NCBI RefSeq assembly: GCF_003725795.1
Contig: NZ_RBEE01000023.1
Coordinates: 611,543 to 675,542 of the forward strand
Length of the DNA stretch: 64,000 bases
Direction: 5' to 3'
Origin: Pedobacter jejuensis
GTDB taxonomy: Bacteria; Bacteroidota; Bacteroidia; Sphingobacteriales; Sphingobacteriaceae
Shown piece after piece: positions 1 through 9,014 of the stretch (position 1 is its first letter; every line of letters starts with the position of its first letter). Below the pieces are notes generated by a model. That model saw only the letters and a program-made list of their open reading frames with translations, did not search any database and was not told where the DNA came from. Position numbers and translations under genes: made by a program.

Positions 1-1
1 G

Positions 2-1582
2 GGTAAGGGCATCATCTCCGCTTCTTTAGCTAAACTTTTACAGGCACGAGGTTATCGTGTAACCATTCAAAAATTTGATCCGTACATTAATATCGACCCA
101 GGAACTTTAAATCCTTATGAACATGGCGAATGCTTTGTTACCGAAGATGGCGCTGAAACAGATTTAGATTTAGGTCATTACGAACGTTTTCTTAACGTAC
201 CAACGTCCCAGGCAAACAATATAACTACCGGTCGTATTTATCAAAACGTAATTAATAAAGAGCGTAAAGGTGAATATTTAGGCAAAACCGTTCAGGTTGT
301 ACCACACATTACCGATGAAATTAAACGTAACATGCGTATTTTGGGTGAAAGTGGCGATTACGACATCGTAATTACTGAACTTGGTGGTACTGTTGGCGAT
401 ATTGAGTCTTTACCTTTTATCGAAGCTGTTCGTCAGTTTAAATGGGAACAAGGCAGTAGCAATGCTATTGTAATTCACTTAACGCTTGTTCCGTATTTAG
501 CAGCAGCTGGCGAATTAAAAACTAAGCCAACTCAGCACTCGGTTAAAGCATTACTGGAATATGGAATTCAGCCAGATATTTTGGTTTGCCGTACAGAACA
601 TCATATTTCTCAAGATATTAGGAAAAAAATTGCACTTTTTTGTAACGTTAACGTTAATGCCGTAATCGAATCTATGGATGCATCTACAATTTACGATGTG
701 CCATTACTGATGTTAAAAGAACAATTAGACAAAACAGTTTTAGCAAAACTGAAACTCCCTACCAAAAACGAACCTGATATGGAAAGTTGGAAAGACTTTT
801 TGGGGAGGTTAAAAAATCCAACTGCCGATGTTAAAATTGGTTTGATTGGTAAATATGTAGAATTACCTGATGCTTACAAATCGATAATCGAATCTTTTGT
901 ACATGCAGGCTCAAGAAATGAATGTAAGGTTAGAGTAGAATACATCCACTCTGAAGGTATATTTCCTGATAACGTAAAAGAAAAGCTTGGACATTTACAA
1001 GGTGTTTTAGTTGCGCCAGGTTTTGGTAGCCGAGGTATTGAAGGTAAAATTGATGCCATTAAGTTCGTTCGCGAAAATAATATTCCTTTCTTTGGGATAT
1101 GCTTAGGCATGCAATGCGCCGTTATCGAATACGGACGCAATGTATTGGGTTTAAAAGATGCCCATACCGTTGAAATTGAAGAAAATGCTAAAAATCCTGT
1201 TATCAACATGATGGAAGAGCAAAAAAAGATAACCAATAAAGGTGGTACAATGCGATTGGGTTCGTATCCGTGTGACATTAAAAAAGGCACAAAAGCATTT
1301 GCAATTTATGGCAAACAGCACATTAACGAGCGTCACCGCCATCGTTACGAATTTAATAATGATTATTTAAAGCAATACGAAGATGCCGGAATGATTGCTT
1401 CGGGCATTAATCCTGAATCTGGCTTAGTAGAAATTATTGAATTAAAAAATCACCCCTTTTTCGTGGGCGGACAATTCCACCCCGAATTAAAATCAACAGT
1501 AGCAAATCCTCACCCACTTTTTGTTAAATTTGTGGCCGCTGCAATGGAGTATGCTAAAAAAAACAAATTAACGGCAGCATAA
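2..1582 (+). CDS. pyrG: CTP synthase, 5'-truncated by window edge
   Basis: CTP synthase makes CTP from UTP, ATP and glutamine in the cytoplasm. The frame is open from base 2, reading [13 protein letters not shown], so only about 16 N-terminal residues (start and first half of the P-loop) are missing; 526 of about 540 residues are present. The N-terminal amidoligase half contains [14 protein letters not shown] and [11 protein letters not shown]. The C-terminal class I glutaminase half has the nucleophile Cys (codon 1100-1102, in FFGICLGMQ) and the His/Glu pair in FHPELKS (codons 1478-1486). No defect is seen. The next gene, yidC, starts 9 bp after the stop, so the two are probably co-transcribed. 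Confidence 0.97.
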   Translation, partial: GKGIISASLAKLLQARGYRVTIQKFDPYINIDPGTLNPYEHGECFVTEDGAETDLDLGHYERFLNVPTSQANNITTGRIYQNVINKERKGEYLGKTVQVVPHITDEIKRNMRILGESGDYDIVITELGGTVGDIESLPFIEAVRQFKWEQGSSNAIVIHLTLVPYLAAAGELKTKPTQHSVKALLEYGIQPDILVCRTEHHISQDIRKKIALFCNVNVNAVIESMDASTIYDVPLLMLKEQLDKTVLAKLKLPTKNEPDMESWKDFLGRLKNPTADVKIGLIGKYVELPDAYKSIIESFVHAGSRNECKVRVEYIHSEGIFPDNVKEKLGHLQGVLVAPGFGSRGIEGKIDAIKFVRENNIPFFGICLGMQCAVIEYGRNVLGLKDAHTVEIEENAKNPVINMMEEQKKITNKGGTMRLGSYPCDIKKGTKAFAIYGKQHINERHRHRYEFNNDYLKQYEDAGMIASGINPESGLVEIIELKNHPFFVGGQFHPELKSTVANPHPLFVKFVAAAMEYAKKNKLTAA

Positions 1583-1591
1583 AATTTAATA

Positions 1592-3400
1592 ATGGATAGA
1601 AATACCTTTACAGGATTATTCCTGATTATGATCATCTTGGGCGGATCATTCTACTTCTTCAGACCAAGTGAAGCAGAACTAAAAAAAGCCAAAGAAATTG
1701 AACGAATAGATTCTCTTAAAAAAGCGGGGGCAGTAATAGCACCAAAAGATACGGTAATTAAAGCAACACCAACTTCGCCAGTTGTTGATTCTCTTGCGTT
1801 AAAAGGTCCATTCGGAACAGCAATTGCAGGCACAGAAGCTAAAACAGTTTTAGAAAACGAAAACTTATTAATTACCCTAACCAATAAAGGTGGTAAGATA
1901 TTATCGGTACAAATTAAAGGTCAGAAAACTTTTGATGGCAAACCTTTAATTCTTTTTGATGGTGGAGCGAATAAATTCGGCTTGAATTTAAACGCTGCTG
2001 GAAAAGTTATCAATACAAATGATTTATACTTTACGCCAACCAAAGCTGGAAGTACAGTAGCCATGCGTGCTAATTATGGCGCAAATGCTTATGTAGAATT
2101 TACTTACGATTTAAAGGCACTAAGTAATAAAGTAGCATTTAATGTTAATTTAGTTGGCTTACAGCAAGTTATATCTGGCAACACCATAGGTTTAAACTGG
2201 GAAGCAACATTGCTTCAACAAGAAAAATCGATTGAAAGTGAACACCGTTACTCTGCTCCTTACTATAAATACGTAGATGGTGATGTTAATCATTTAAGTG
2301 TTTCTAAAGATGAGAAGGAAGAATTAACTAAAGGTAAAATACAATGGGTTTCCTTTAAACAGCACTTTTTCTCAGCCTCTTTAATCTCTAAGCAAGCATT
2401 TGAAAAGGGAAATTTGGAGGTAAAAATACCAACTACACCTGGTCAGATTAAATTTTATGGTGCAAATATGCAATTGCCATACACACATTTAGCTAACCAA
2501 GCTTATCAAATGGAATTCTACTTTGGTACAAACAAATTCTCTGCTTTAAAAGCTCAGGGTTACGATTTGGAACAACAAGTAGATATGGGTTACTGGCCGT
2601 TAAAATACGTTAACCGTTTTATTGTATTGCCTGTATTCAACTTTCTAAATGGTTTCGGCTGGAACTATGGTCTAATCATTTTCGCACTTACAATTTTATT
2701 AAAACTTGCGCTATCACCATTAACCTACAAGTCATACTTATCAATGGCTAAAATGAGGGTTTTAAAACCTGAAATGGATGAAATTAAAGCTAAAGTTGGT
2801 GAAGATAACCCTACTTTAGTTCAGCAAGAATATTTAAAATTATACAAGAAGGCCGGAGTGAATCCACTCGGCGGGTGTTTACCTATGGTTTTACAACTTC
2901 CATTGGTTATGGCATTCTTCTTCTTCTTCCCGAATTTATTCGAACTTAGACAAGAAAGTTTCCTTTGGATGAAAGATTTATCTACTTATGATGAATTTAT
3001 CCGTTTTGGCGTTAAAATTCCATTTATTGGCAACCACTTAAGTTTAATGTGTGTATTGATGACCATCTCTACACTAATTATGACCTATTTTAACAATCAG
3101 GTTTCAGGCGCTACCGGGCAAATGAAATACATTGGTTACATTATGCCTGTAATCTTCTTAGGTGTATTAAATAGCTATCCATCAGGATTAAACTATTACT
3201 ATTTCTTAGCCAATTTAATGACTTTCGGACAGCAGTTCTTAATCCGTAAAATGGTTGATGATGATAAAATTCATGCTTTGATTCAGCAAAATAAAGCAAG
3301 ACCAGCGGATGAGAAAAAGAAAAAATCGAAATTCCAACAACGTTTAGATGATTATATGCGTCAACAACAGCAACAATTGCCTACAAAAGGAAAAAAATAA
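1592..3400 (+). CDS. yidC: Membrane protein insertase YidC
   Basis: YidC inserts and folds inner-membrane proteins, alone or with SecYEG. The 602-residue protein has the Gram-negative layout: an N-terminal membrane anchor (about residues 6-24), a large periplasmic beta domain (about 60-350), then the conserved insertase core beginning near LPVFNFLNGFGWNYG, with the cytoplasmic hairpin (MRVLKPEMDEIKAKVGED) and NPLGGCLPMVLQLPL. The C-terminal tail is basic and glutamine-rich, a common ribosome-facing feature. The ATG lies 9 bp after pyrG, and a strong hairpin terminator follows. Confidence 0.96.
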   Translation: MDRNTFTGLFLIMIILGGSFYFFRPSEAELKKAKEIERIDSLKKAGAVIAPKDTVIKATPTSPVVDSLALKGPFGTAIAGTEAKTVLENENLLITLTNKGGKILSVQIKGQKTFDGKPLILFDGGANKFGLNLNAAGKVINTNDLYFTPTKAGSTVAMRANYGANAYVEFTYDLKALSNKVAFNVNLVGLQQVISGNTIGLNWEATLLQQEKSIESEHRYSAPYYKYVDGDVNHLSVSKDEKEELTKGKIQWVSFKQHFFSASLISKQAFEKGNLEVKIPTTPGQIKFYGANMQLPYTHLANQAYQMEFYFGTNKFSALKAQGYDLEQQVDMGYWPLKYVNRFIVLPVFNFLNGFGWNYGLIIFALTILLKLALSPLTYKSYLSMAKMRVLKPEMDEIKAKVGEDNPTLVQQEYLKLYKKAGVNPLGGCLPMVLQLPLVMAFFFFFPNLFELRQESFLWMKDLSTYDEFIRFGVKIPFIGNHLSLMCVLMTISTLIMTYFNNQVSGATGQMKYIGYIMPVIFLGVLNSYPSGLNYYYFLANLMTFGQQFLIRKMVDDDKIHALIQQNKARPADEKKKKSKFQQRLDDYMRQQQQQLPTKGKK

Positions 3401-3430
3401 CATTCTTATAAAGAATTTTTGATTATTAGA

Positions 3431-3464
3431 AAACCCGAATGCTTATATTGCATTCGGGTTTTTT
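3431..3464 (+). terminator. Rho-independent terminator after yidC
   Basis: A 12-bp perfect stem (AAACCCGAATGC at 3431-3442, its complement at 3450-3461) closes a 7-nt loop and runs into a T-tract. It sits 30 bp after the yidC stop and before the separate peptidase gene, so it should end the pyrG-yidC transcript. Confidence 0.9.
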
Positions 3465-3584
3465 ATTTATTACTTATTTAAACTCCAATATTTTGTAATA
3501 TTTGGCGTACATCCTTTCTAATCAGCTAAAAAATTGCAATTTTTATAAACTGAATCTCAACAAACAAATTAATCAATTCTTAAA

Positions 3585-6443
3585 ATGCAAAAAAGATTAA
3601 CTATCATTCTGCTTTTCGTTGTCAGCTTTACCTACGCACAAAAAAAACCATTGGATCATAAGGTTTATGATTCCTGGGAATCGATAGGAACCAAGCAATT
3701 ATCAAATAATGGCCAAATGGCTTTATACAGTGTTGTACAGCAAGAAGGAGATGCAACATTATACATCAGCAACTTAAAAACAAATGCGAAACTAACCATT
3801 CCTAGAGCATCTATCGGTCAGTTTAGTAACGATTCAAAATACGCTGCATTCTTAATTAAACCGTATTACAAAGATTTACGTCAGGCAAAAATTAAAAAAA
3901 CCAAGCCAGATGCCATGCCAAAAGATACATTAGGCATAGCAAATTTAACAACCAATTTAATAACTAAGGTTGCAAGGGTAAAATCATTCAAAATGCCGGA
4001 AACCGGTTTTGGTTATTTAGCATATCAGCTAGATAAATTGGATACGGCTAAAAAAGCAACCAGTCCTGCCCCTAAAAAAGATGATGAGGTTGATTTTGCA
4101 GACGATGAACCAGCTGGCGGACCAAAAAAAGAAGAAGGCACTGATTTAATCGTTAAAAATTTAATAACAGGAGAAGATAAAATTTATAAATACGTTACAG
4201 ACTACACTTTTAGTAAAGATGGAAAACAATTGGTTTTTGCAAGTAGTGGTTCTAAAAAAGACAATGCGGCTGCACAGGGTGTTTTTCTTTTAAATACGGA
4301 AAAAGGAACATTAAAAACTTTGGTTAAAGGAAAAGGAACTTTTAAAGGTTTCACCTTTGATGATGAAAGCGAACATGTGGCATTTGTTGGAGAACAAGAC
4401 CCGGAAAAGAAAGAAATTAAAAATTATAATGTTTATTACAATTCTTTAACGTTAGATACAGCCCAAACCATTGTTGATTATGACATGCCCGGCTTGCCAG
4501 CAAAGTGGTCGGTTAGCGGCGAAGGAAGGGTTTCATTTAGTAAAGACAGCAAAAAATTATTCATCGGTATTGCACCAATTAAGAAACCGAAAGATACCAC
4601 CATTGTAGATTTTGAAGTGGCTAAGGTTGATGTTTGGAATTATAAAGATGATTATTTGCAGCCAATGCAACTTAAAAATGCAGATAGAGATAGCAAAAGA
4701 AGTTATTTAGCAGTTATTGATGTTTTTAGCAGCGACCCTAAAGTCGTTCCTTTAACGGATTTAAACTTGCCTGACGCCAACATGGTGAGTGATGGCAATG
4801 CAAACTTTGTATTGGCCTCAACCGATTTTGGACGTAGAATAGAATCGCAATGGAGTGGTTCGACATTGAAAGACTATTACCTGGTTGATACAAAAACTGG
4901 TCAGCGAAAAAAAATAATCGAAAAATTAAACGGCAATGCCATGGCTTCGCCAGCTGGAAATTATGTAATTTATTTTGATGAAAATACTTCCAATTGGTTT
5001 ACCTACAATGTTGCTTCAGGTAAAATTACACAGCTAAACGAAGGCATGAATGTTAAATTTGCCGATGAAGAAAACGATGTTCCTGATACCCCAAAATCAT
5101 ACGGAATTGCCACCTGGACCGAAGATGATAAAGCTGTTCTAATTTATGATAGATACGATATCTGGTCGTTTTCTCCAGATGGTAAATCGGCAGCCAAAAA
5201 CATTACAAATAACTTTGGTCGCGATAATAAAATCACTTTAAGATATGAGAGAACCCAACAAGACAATCGTTTTGAACGTGGTGCAGATACAAAATTTGTA
5301 AAATCAAATGAATTGGTTTGGTTAGATGGTTTTAACACGGTAAGCAAAGAAAATGGCTTTTATCGTAAAAATGTTGGAACGGTTAAAAATCCTGACTTGG
5401 TTGTAATGGGAAAAGTAAAATATTCAAATCTGTTGAAAGCCAAAGATGCCGATGTTTACATTTTTGACAAGGGAAATTACGTAGTCTCGAATGATGTTTA
5501 TGTAACTACCGATTTTAAAACAGAAACAAAATTAACCAGTACAAATCCTCAGCAAGCTACTTATAACTGGGGAACTGCAGAGTTGGTAAAATGGACAACG
5601 CCAAAAGGTTATTCATCAGAAGGAATTTTATATAAACCTGAAAATTTCGATCCATCGAAAAAATATCCGATGATTGTTTATTTCTATGAAAAATTGTCTG
5701 ATGGATTATACTCCTATCAGGCTCCTGCACCTACCCCATCTAGATTAAATATTTCATTTTTTGTAAGCAATGGTTATTTGGTTTTCGCACCAGATATTAC
5801 TTATACAAAAGGTTATCCCGGCCAATCTGCTGTAGAATTTATCAATTCGGGTGTAGAAAATTTGAAGAAAAACAGTTGGGTTGATGGAAGCAAAATTGGT
5901 ATTCAAGGTCAAAGTTGGGGCGGTTACCAAGTTGCTTATTTAATTACTCAAAATAACATGTATGCAGCAGCTTGGGCTGGTGCACCGGTTGTAAATATGA
6001 CATCGGCTTACGGTGGTATTCGCTGGGAAAGTGGTATGAACAGACAGTTTCAATACGAAAAAACACAAAGCCGTATTGGCGCTACCTTATGGGAAAAACC
6101 AGAATTGTACATAGAAAATTCACCCCTTTTTATGTTTCCAAAAGTAAATACACCAGTTGTGGTAATGGCTAATGATGCTGATGGAGCTGTGCCTTGGTAC
6201 CAAGGAATTGAGATGTTTACCGGTTTACGCCGTTTAGGCAAGCCTGTTTGGATGCTGAATTACAATGGTGAGGCACATAATTTGGTTCAACGACAAAATC
6301 GTAAAGACATTCAAATTCGCGAACAACAGTTTTTTGATCATTACTTAAAAGGTGCAAAAGCACCAGCTTGGATGACAACTGGCGTACCAGCAACTGAAAA
6401 AGGAAAAACCTGGGGTTTTGAATTAACAGATGATAAACCTTAG
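3585..6443 (+). CDS. S9 family peptidase (prolyl oligopeptidase-like), secreted
   Basis: This is a serine peptidase of the prolyl oligopeptidase clan, probably an envelope dipeptidyl/oligopeptidase. The 952-residue protein starts with a signal peptide (residues 1-18, ending SFTYAQ). A long beta-propeller-like region with WD/Kelch-type repeats fills about residues 30-640, and the alpha/beta-hydrolase domain is C-terminal. The triad is visible: Ser777 in GQSWGGYQ, Asp866 in NDADGAVP and His898 in NGEAHNL. A charged Asp/Glu/Lys-rich insert near residues 150-180 is typical of Bacteroidota members. The gene stands alone between the yidC terminator and the next membrane-protein gene. Substrate is not predictable from sequence. 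Confidence 0.92.
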   Translation: MQKRLTIILLFVVSFTYAQKKPLDHKVYDSWESIGTKQLSNNGQMALYSVVQQEGDATLYISNLKTNAKLTIPRASIGQFSNDSKYAAFLIKPYYKDLRQAKIKKTKPDAMPKDTLGIANLTTNLITKVARVKSFKMPETGFGYLAYQLDKLDTAKKATSPAPKKDDEVDFADDEPAGGPKKEEGTDLIVKNLITGEDKIYKYVTDYTFSKDGKQLVFASSGSKKDNAAAQGVFLLNTEKGTLKTLVKGKGTFKGFTFDDESEHVAFVGEQDPEKKEIKNYNVYYNSLTLDTAQTIVDYDMPGLPAKWSVSGEGRVSFSKDSKKLFIGIAPIKKPKDTTIVDFEVAKVDVWNYKDDYLQPMQLKNADRDSKRSYLAVIDVFSSDPKVVPLTDLNLPDANMVSDGNANFVLASTDFGRRIESQWSGSTLKDYYLVDTKTGQRKKIIEKLNGNAMASPAGNYVIYFDENTSNWFTYNVASGKITQLNEGMNVKFADEENDVPDTPKSYGIATWTEDDKAVLIYDRYDIWSFSPDGKSAAKNITNNFGRDNKITLRYERTQQDNRFERGADTKFVKSNELVWLDGFNTVSKENGFYRKNVGTVKNPDLVVMGKVKYSNLLKAKDADVYIFDKGNYVVSNDVYVTTDFKTETKLTSTNPQQATYNWGTAELVKWTTPKGYSSEGILYKPENFDPSKKYPMIVYFYEKLSDGLYSYQAPAPTPSRLNISFFVSNGYLVFAPDITYTKGYPGQSAVEFINSGVENLKKNSWVDGSKIGIQGQSWGGYQVAYLITQNNMYAAAWAGAPVVNMTSAYGGIRWESGMNRQFQYEKTQSRIGATLWEKPELYIENSPLFMFPKVNTPVVVMANDADGAVPWYQGIEMFTGLRRLGKPVWMLNYNGEAHNLVQRQNRKDIQIREQQFFDHYLKGAKAPAWMTTGVPATEKGKTWGFELTDDKP

Positions 6444-6451
6444 ATAGTCAG

Positions 6452-6502
6452 GGGTCAGAATTTCGGAGGTTTATATCGCATAGACTTTCTAACTTCTGAC
6501 CT
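6452..6502. repeat. Intergenic inverted repeat
   Basis: A 9-bp perfect inverted repeat (GGGTCAGAA at 6452-6460 and TTCTGACCC-like TTCTGACCT arm at 6494-6502, with one outer G-T mismatch) flanks a 33-nt spacer just after the peptidase stop. It could form a weak terminator hairpin or be a dispersed palindromic element; nothing else marks it. Confidence 0.4.
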
Positions 6503-6561
6503 CATACTTTTTGGTCTTCGGAAAAAAAAGCTATTTTACAATTCTAAACTAAACAACCTGA

Positions 6562-7833
6562 ATGGCATTAAGTAGAATCTGGTCAGCATTTATAATTATT
6601 GCAATTGTAGTAGCAAGTATCAAATGCTTTTTTTTCGGGCAAACCGACATTTTTAACTGGATGGTAATTGGGAAGGCTGATGATGCTGCCAACCCTTTAA
6701 AATTAGATGGTATTATTCAAACTTGTTGGGTTTCGGTAGAACTTTGTTTAAAGTTGATCGGAATTTTAGCCTTATTTATGGGCTTAATGAGCATTGCCGA
6801 AAAAGCCGGAGGAATTCGTTTACTATCTAAAATTGTAGGGCCGTTTTTTTCAAAATTGTTTCCCGATATCCCCAAAGGTCACCCATCGATGGGTCACATG
6901 ATAATGAATTTTTCGGCAAACTTATTAGGACTGGATAATGCTGCAACACCTTTTGGCTTAAAAGCAATGGAAAGTTTGCAAGAGCTTAATCCAACTAAAG
7001 ACACAGCCTCGAATGCTCAAATTATGTTTTTATGTTTGCATGCTGCAGGTTTAAGTTTAATTCCGGTGAGTGTAATTGCAATACGTGCTTCACAAAATGC
7101 TTCAAACCCGACTGATGTTTTCATTCCCTGCTTAATTGTAACCTTTGTAGGTACCATGGCGGCAATGTTAATTGTTTCCTTTAAACAGCGAATTAATTTA
7201 TTTCAACCCGTTGTAATTGGCTGGATATTAGGTTTATCACTTATCATAGCCAGTCTGGTGCTTTACATCAGATCGTTAAATGCCGCAGGTATTCAATCTT
7301 TTTCGGGTTTATTAAGTAATGGCTTAATTTTATTTATATTTTTTATCATCATACTTGGAGCGCTTTATAAAAAAATTGATGTTTTTGATGCCTTTATTGA
7401 TGGAGCCAAAGATGGTTTCAAAACTGCAATAAATATTATTCCCTATTTGGTAGGGATGCTGGTGGCCATCAGTTTGCTAAGAACCAGCGGAACATTTGAT
7501 GTTGTCATAAATGGAATAAAAAGTGTTTTTGTGTATTTAGGAACCGATACAAGATTTGTTGAAGGCTTGCCAACAGCTTTGATACGACCGCTAAGCGGTG
7601 GTGCAGCGAGAGGCATGATGGTTAGTACAATGGAAACTTACGGAGCCGATTCATTTGCGAGTAGGTTATCAGGAGTTTTCCAGGGCGCATCTGATACAAC
7701 ATTTTATGTAGTTGCTGTTTATTTTGGTTCCGTTCAAATTAAGAACACAAGATATGCTATCGGTTCTATGCTATTAGCAGATTTGGTTGGCGTGTGTACA
7801 GCAATTGGCGTGTGTTACTTATTTTTCGGATAA
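6562..7833 (+). CDS. Nucleoside-recognition (Gate) domain membrane protein, SpmA-SpmB fusion type
   Basis: This 423-residue integral membrane protein carries two Gate/nucleoside-recognition domains. The first half resembles SpmA (ALFMGLMSIAEKAGG, then NFSANLLGLDNAATPFG at about 110-130). The second half resembles SpmB (PYLVGMLVAISLLRTSG, then GLPTALIRPLSGGAARG). In Bacillus these are two spore-maturation proteins; single-chain fusions occur in non-sporulating Bacteroidota, where the role is unknown. At least eight hydrophobic segments are visible. It stands alone and is followed by a hairpin. Confidence 0.88.
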   Translation: MALSRIWSAFIIIAIVVASIKCFFFGQTDIFNWMVIGKADDAANPLKLDGIIQTCWVSVELCLKLIGILALFMGLMSIAEKAGGIRLLSKIVGPFFSKLFPDIPKGHPSMGHMIMNFSANLLGLDNAATPFGLKAMESLQELNPTKDTASNAQIMFLCLHAAGLSLIPVSVIAIRASQNASNPTDVFIPCLIVTFVGTMAAMLIVSFKQRINLFQPVVIGWILGLSLIIASLVLYIRSLNAAGIQSFSGLLSNGLILFIFFIIILGALYKKIDVFDAFIDGAKDGFKTAINIIPYLVGMLVAISLLRTSGTFDVVINGIKSVFVYLGTDTRFVEGLPTALIRPLSGGAARGMMVSTMETYGADSFASRLSGVFQGASDTTFYVVAVYFGSVQIKNTRYAIGSMLLADLVGVCTAIGVCYLFFG

Positions 7834-7850
7834 AAATCTGATAAAATAAA

Positions 7851-7886
7851 AAATCCTTTACGGATATAATCAATAAAGGATCTTTT
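7851..7886. terminator. Probable bidirectional terminator
   Basis: An 8-bp perfect stem (ATCCTTTA at 7853-7860, TAAAGGAT at 7874-7881) has A-rich sequence on the left and TCTTTT on the right. It lies between two convergent genes (stop at 7833 on +, stop at 7918 on -) and could serve both. Confidence 0.6.
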
Positions 7887-7917
7887 GTTATGAGCATTAA
7901 ATTTAATGGGAGCGCAT

Positions 7918-8151
7918 TTAAGCGGACAAGGAGATTCTATTGATAATTTCATCAATAGCATCTGGCTCAATTGCGACATTCTTAGAAGCACACCACTTTT
8001 CAGATTTGTTATCCATCCAAATACAAAAGGAATGATAACCATCCAAAACTACGGCATAAGTTTCATGAAAATCGTCGTTGATACGCATACAAAATCCTTT
8101 AAAGATTTTGCCTCGAACAATAAATTGCAGGGGTGAATAATCTGTTAACAT
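7918..8151 (-). CDS. Conserved-looking small protein of unknown function
   Basis: I do not recognise a domain. The 77-residue protein has a normal composition (it contains VLDGYHSFCIWMDNKSEKWCA) with a clear ATG, and looks like a soluble cytoplasmic protein with two Cys and several aromatic residues. Two other reading frames overlap it (7815-8042 on - and 7906-8136 on +). The frame chosen has the most protein-like content, and its stop is next to the shared terminator. Function is unknown. Confidence 0.6.
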   Translation of the reverse strand: MLTDYSPLQFIVRGKIFKGFCMRINDDFHETYAVVLDGYHSFCIWMDNKSEKWCASKNVAIEPDAIDEIINRISLSA

Positions 8152-8251
8152 GGCTCATATTATTTTTGGTAAAGGTATAACAACTTATAAAACAGAATGT
8201 TTTGTTAAGTTAAAGGAATTATCAAATTTTTATACCATTAATGCTCTCGCC

Positions 8252-8689
8252 TTAACCTAAGCTTAACATGTTCGAATAACCCTTTGCAATTAAACGGTTT
8301 TTTGCAGGTAAAAATACTTCACACTGCAAATTTATTATTGTTCTTCCTTTTTTAACGATGGTTGTTTCAGCAATGACTTCATCACCTTCGTTTGCAGGTG
8401 CAAAATAATCTATATAATTGCTTACGGTGGTAAAACGGCTTTCCAGACCCATTGTGTAAATAGTAGCCCCAATAAGATCATCAATTATACCAGCAGTTAC
8501 TCCACCATGCAGTATTTGATAAGGATTGGTCATCTCCTTTCTGATGGTATACTGGCAAACCAATTTGCCATTCTCGGCTTGCACCAATATTGGAGCCAGC
8601 CAATTCATGAAATTTGAAGGTGAAGAATCAATAACTTTACCAATAGATTGTCTTAAAATATTTAAACGTTGCTCGCTAATTGAATCCAT
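8252..8689 (-). CDS. PaaI-family hotdog-fold thioesterase
   Basis: This is a small acyl-CoA thioesterase of the hotdog superfamily. Its 145 residues match the usual family length, and the family motif is clear: HGGVTAGIIDD at residues 61-71, where His, Gly-Gly and the acidic residue form the active-site loop and hotdog helix. The C-terminal half contains GDEVIAETTIVKKGRTIINLQCEV, the usual strand pattern. The likely substrate is an aromatic or short acyl-CoA, but cannot be told. No operon partner is apparent. Confidence 0.88.
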   Translation of the reverse strand: MDSISEQRLNILRQSIGKVIDSSPSNFMNWLAPILVQAENGKLVCQYTIRKEMTNPYQILHGGVTAGIIDDLIGATIYTMGLESRFTTVSNYIDYFAPANEGDEVIAETTIVKKGRTIINLQCEVFLPAKNRLIAKGYSNMLSLG

Positions 8690-8890
8690 AAAAAAATTTA
8701 AAATGTAAGATGGATGATGTAAATGTAAAACAGAAAAACGTAAATGATATTAAAAACAAAAATTAAATCAAATATATCCCCTAAACTTTGTTTTACATTA
8801 CACCCTCCAAACCTACAATACTTTTCATATTAGCCAGAGTTCAATTATTAATTAACCTTCACACTATTAATAAACTATTTTTTTAATTAA

Positions 8891-8960
8891 CGTCACCCTG
8901 AATTTATTTCAGGGTCTTTTTGCAGGAAAGATGTTGAAATAAATTCAGCAAGACATTTCG
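8891..8960. repeat. REP-like palindromic intergenic element
   Basis: This lies in the 325-bp gap between the thioesterase start (8689) and the receptor stop (9015). Two overlapping inverted repeats are present: an 8-bp stem (ACCCTGAA at 8895-8902 with TTCAGGGT at 8908-8915), and a 13-bp perfect inverted repeat (8899-8911 with 8935-8947). The arms can form alternative hairpins. The motif GTCACCCTGAA..TTTCAGGGTCT resembles dispersed intergenic palindromes common in Sphingobacteriaceae genomes, but only one copy is in this window. The rest of the gap is AT-rich, with no ORF or RNA I can support. Confidence 0.6.
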
Positions 8961-9014
8961 TACAGGCAATACGTTGGACTTAGATTATTAAAATTCCATC
9001 GGTTATTTAAATCA

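Noticed and set aside
7906..8136. A 76-codon + strand ORF and a 75-codon - strand ORF (7815-8042) overlapping the 7918-8151 gene
   Set aside because: Both have less protein-like composition than the minus-strand ORF at 7918-8151, and the 7815-8042 frame also runs into the upstream gene and through the terminator hairpin.
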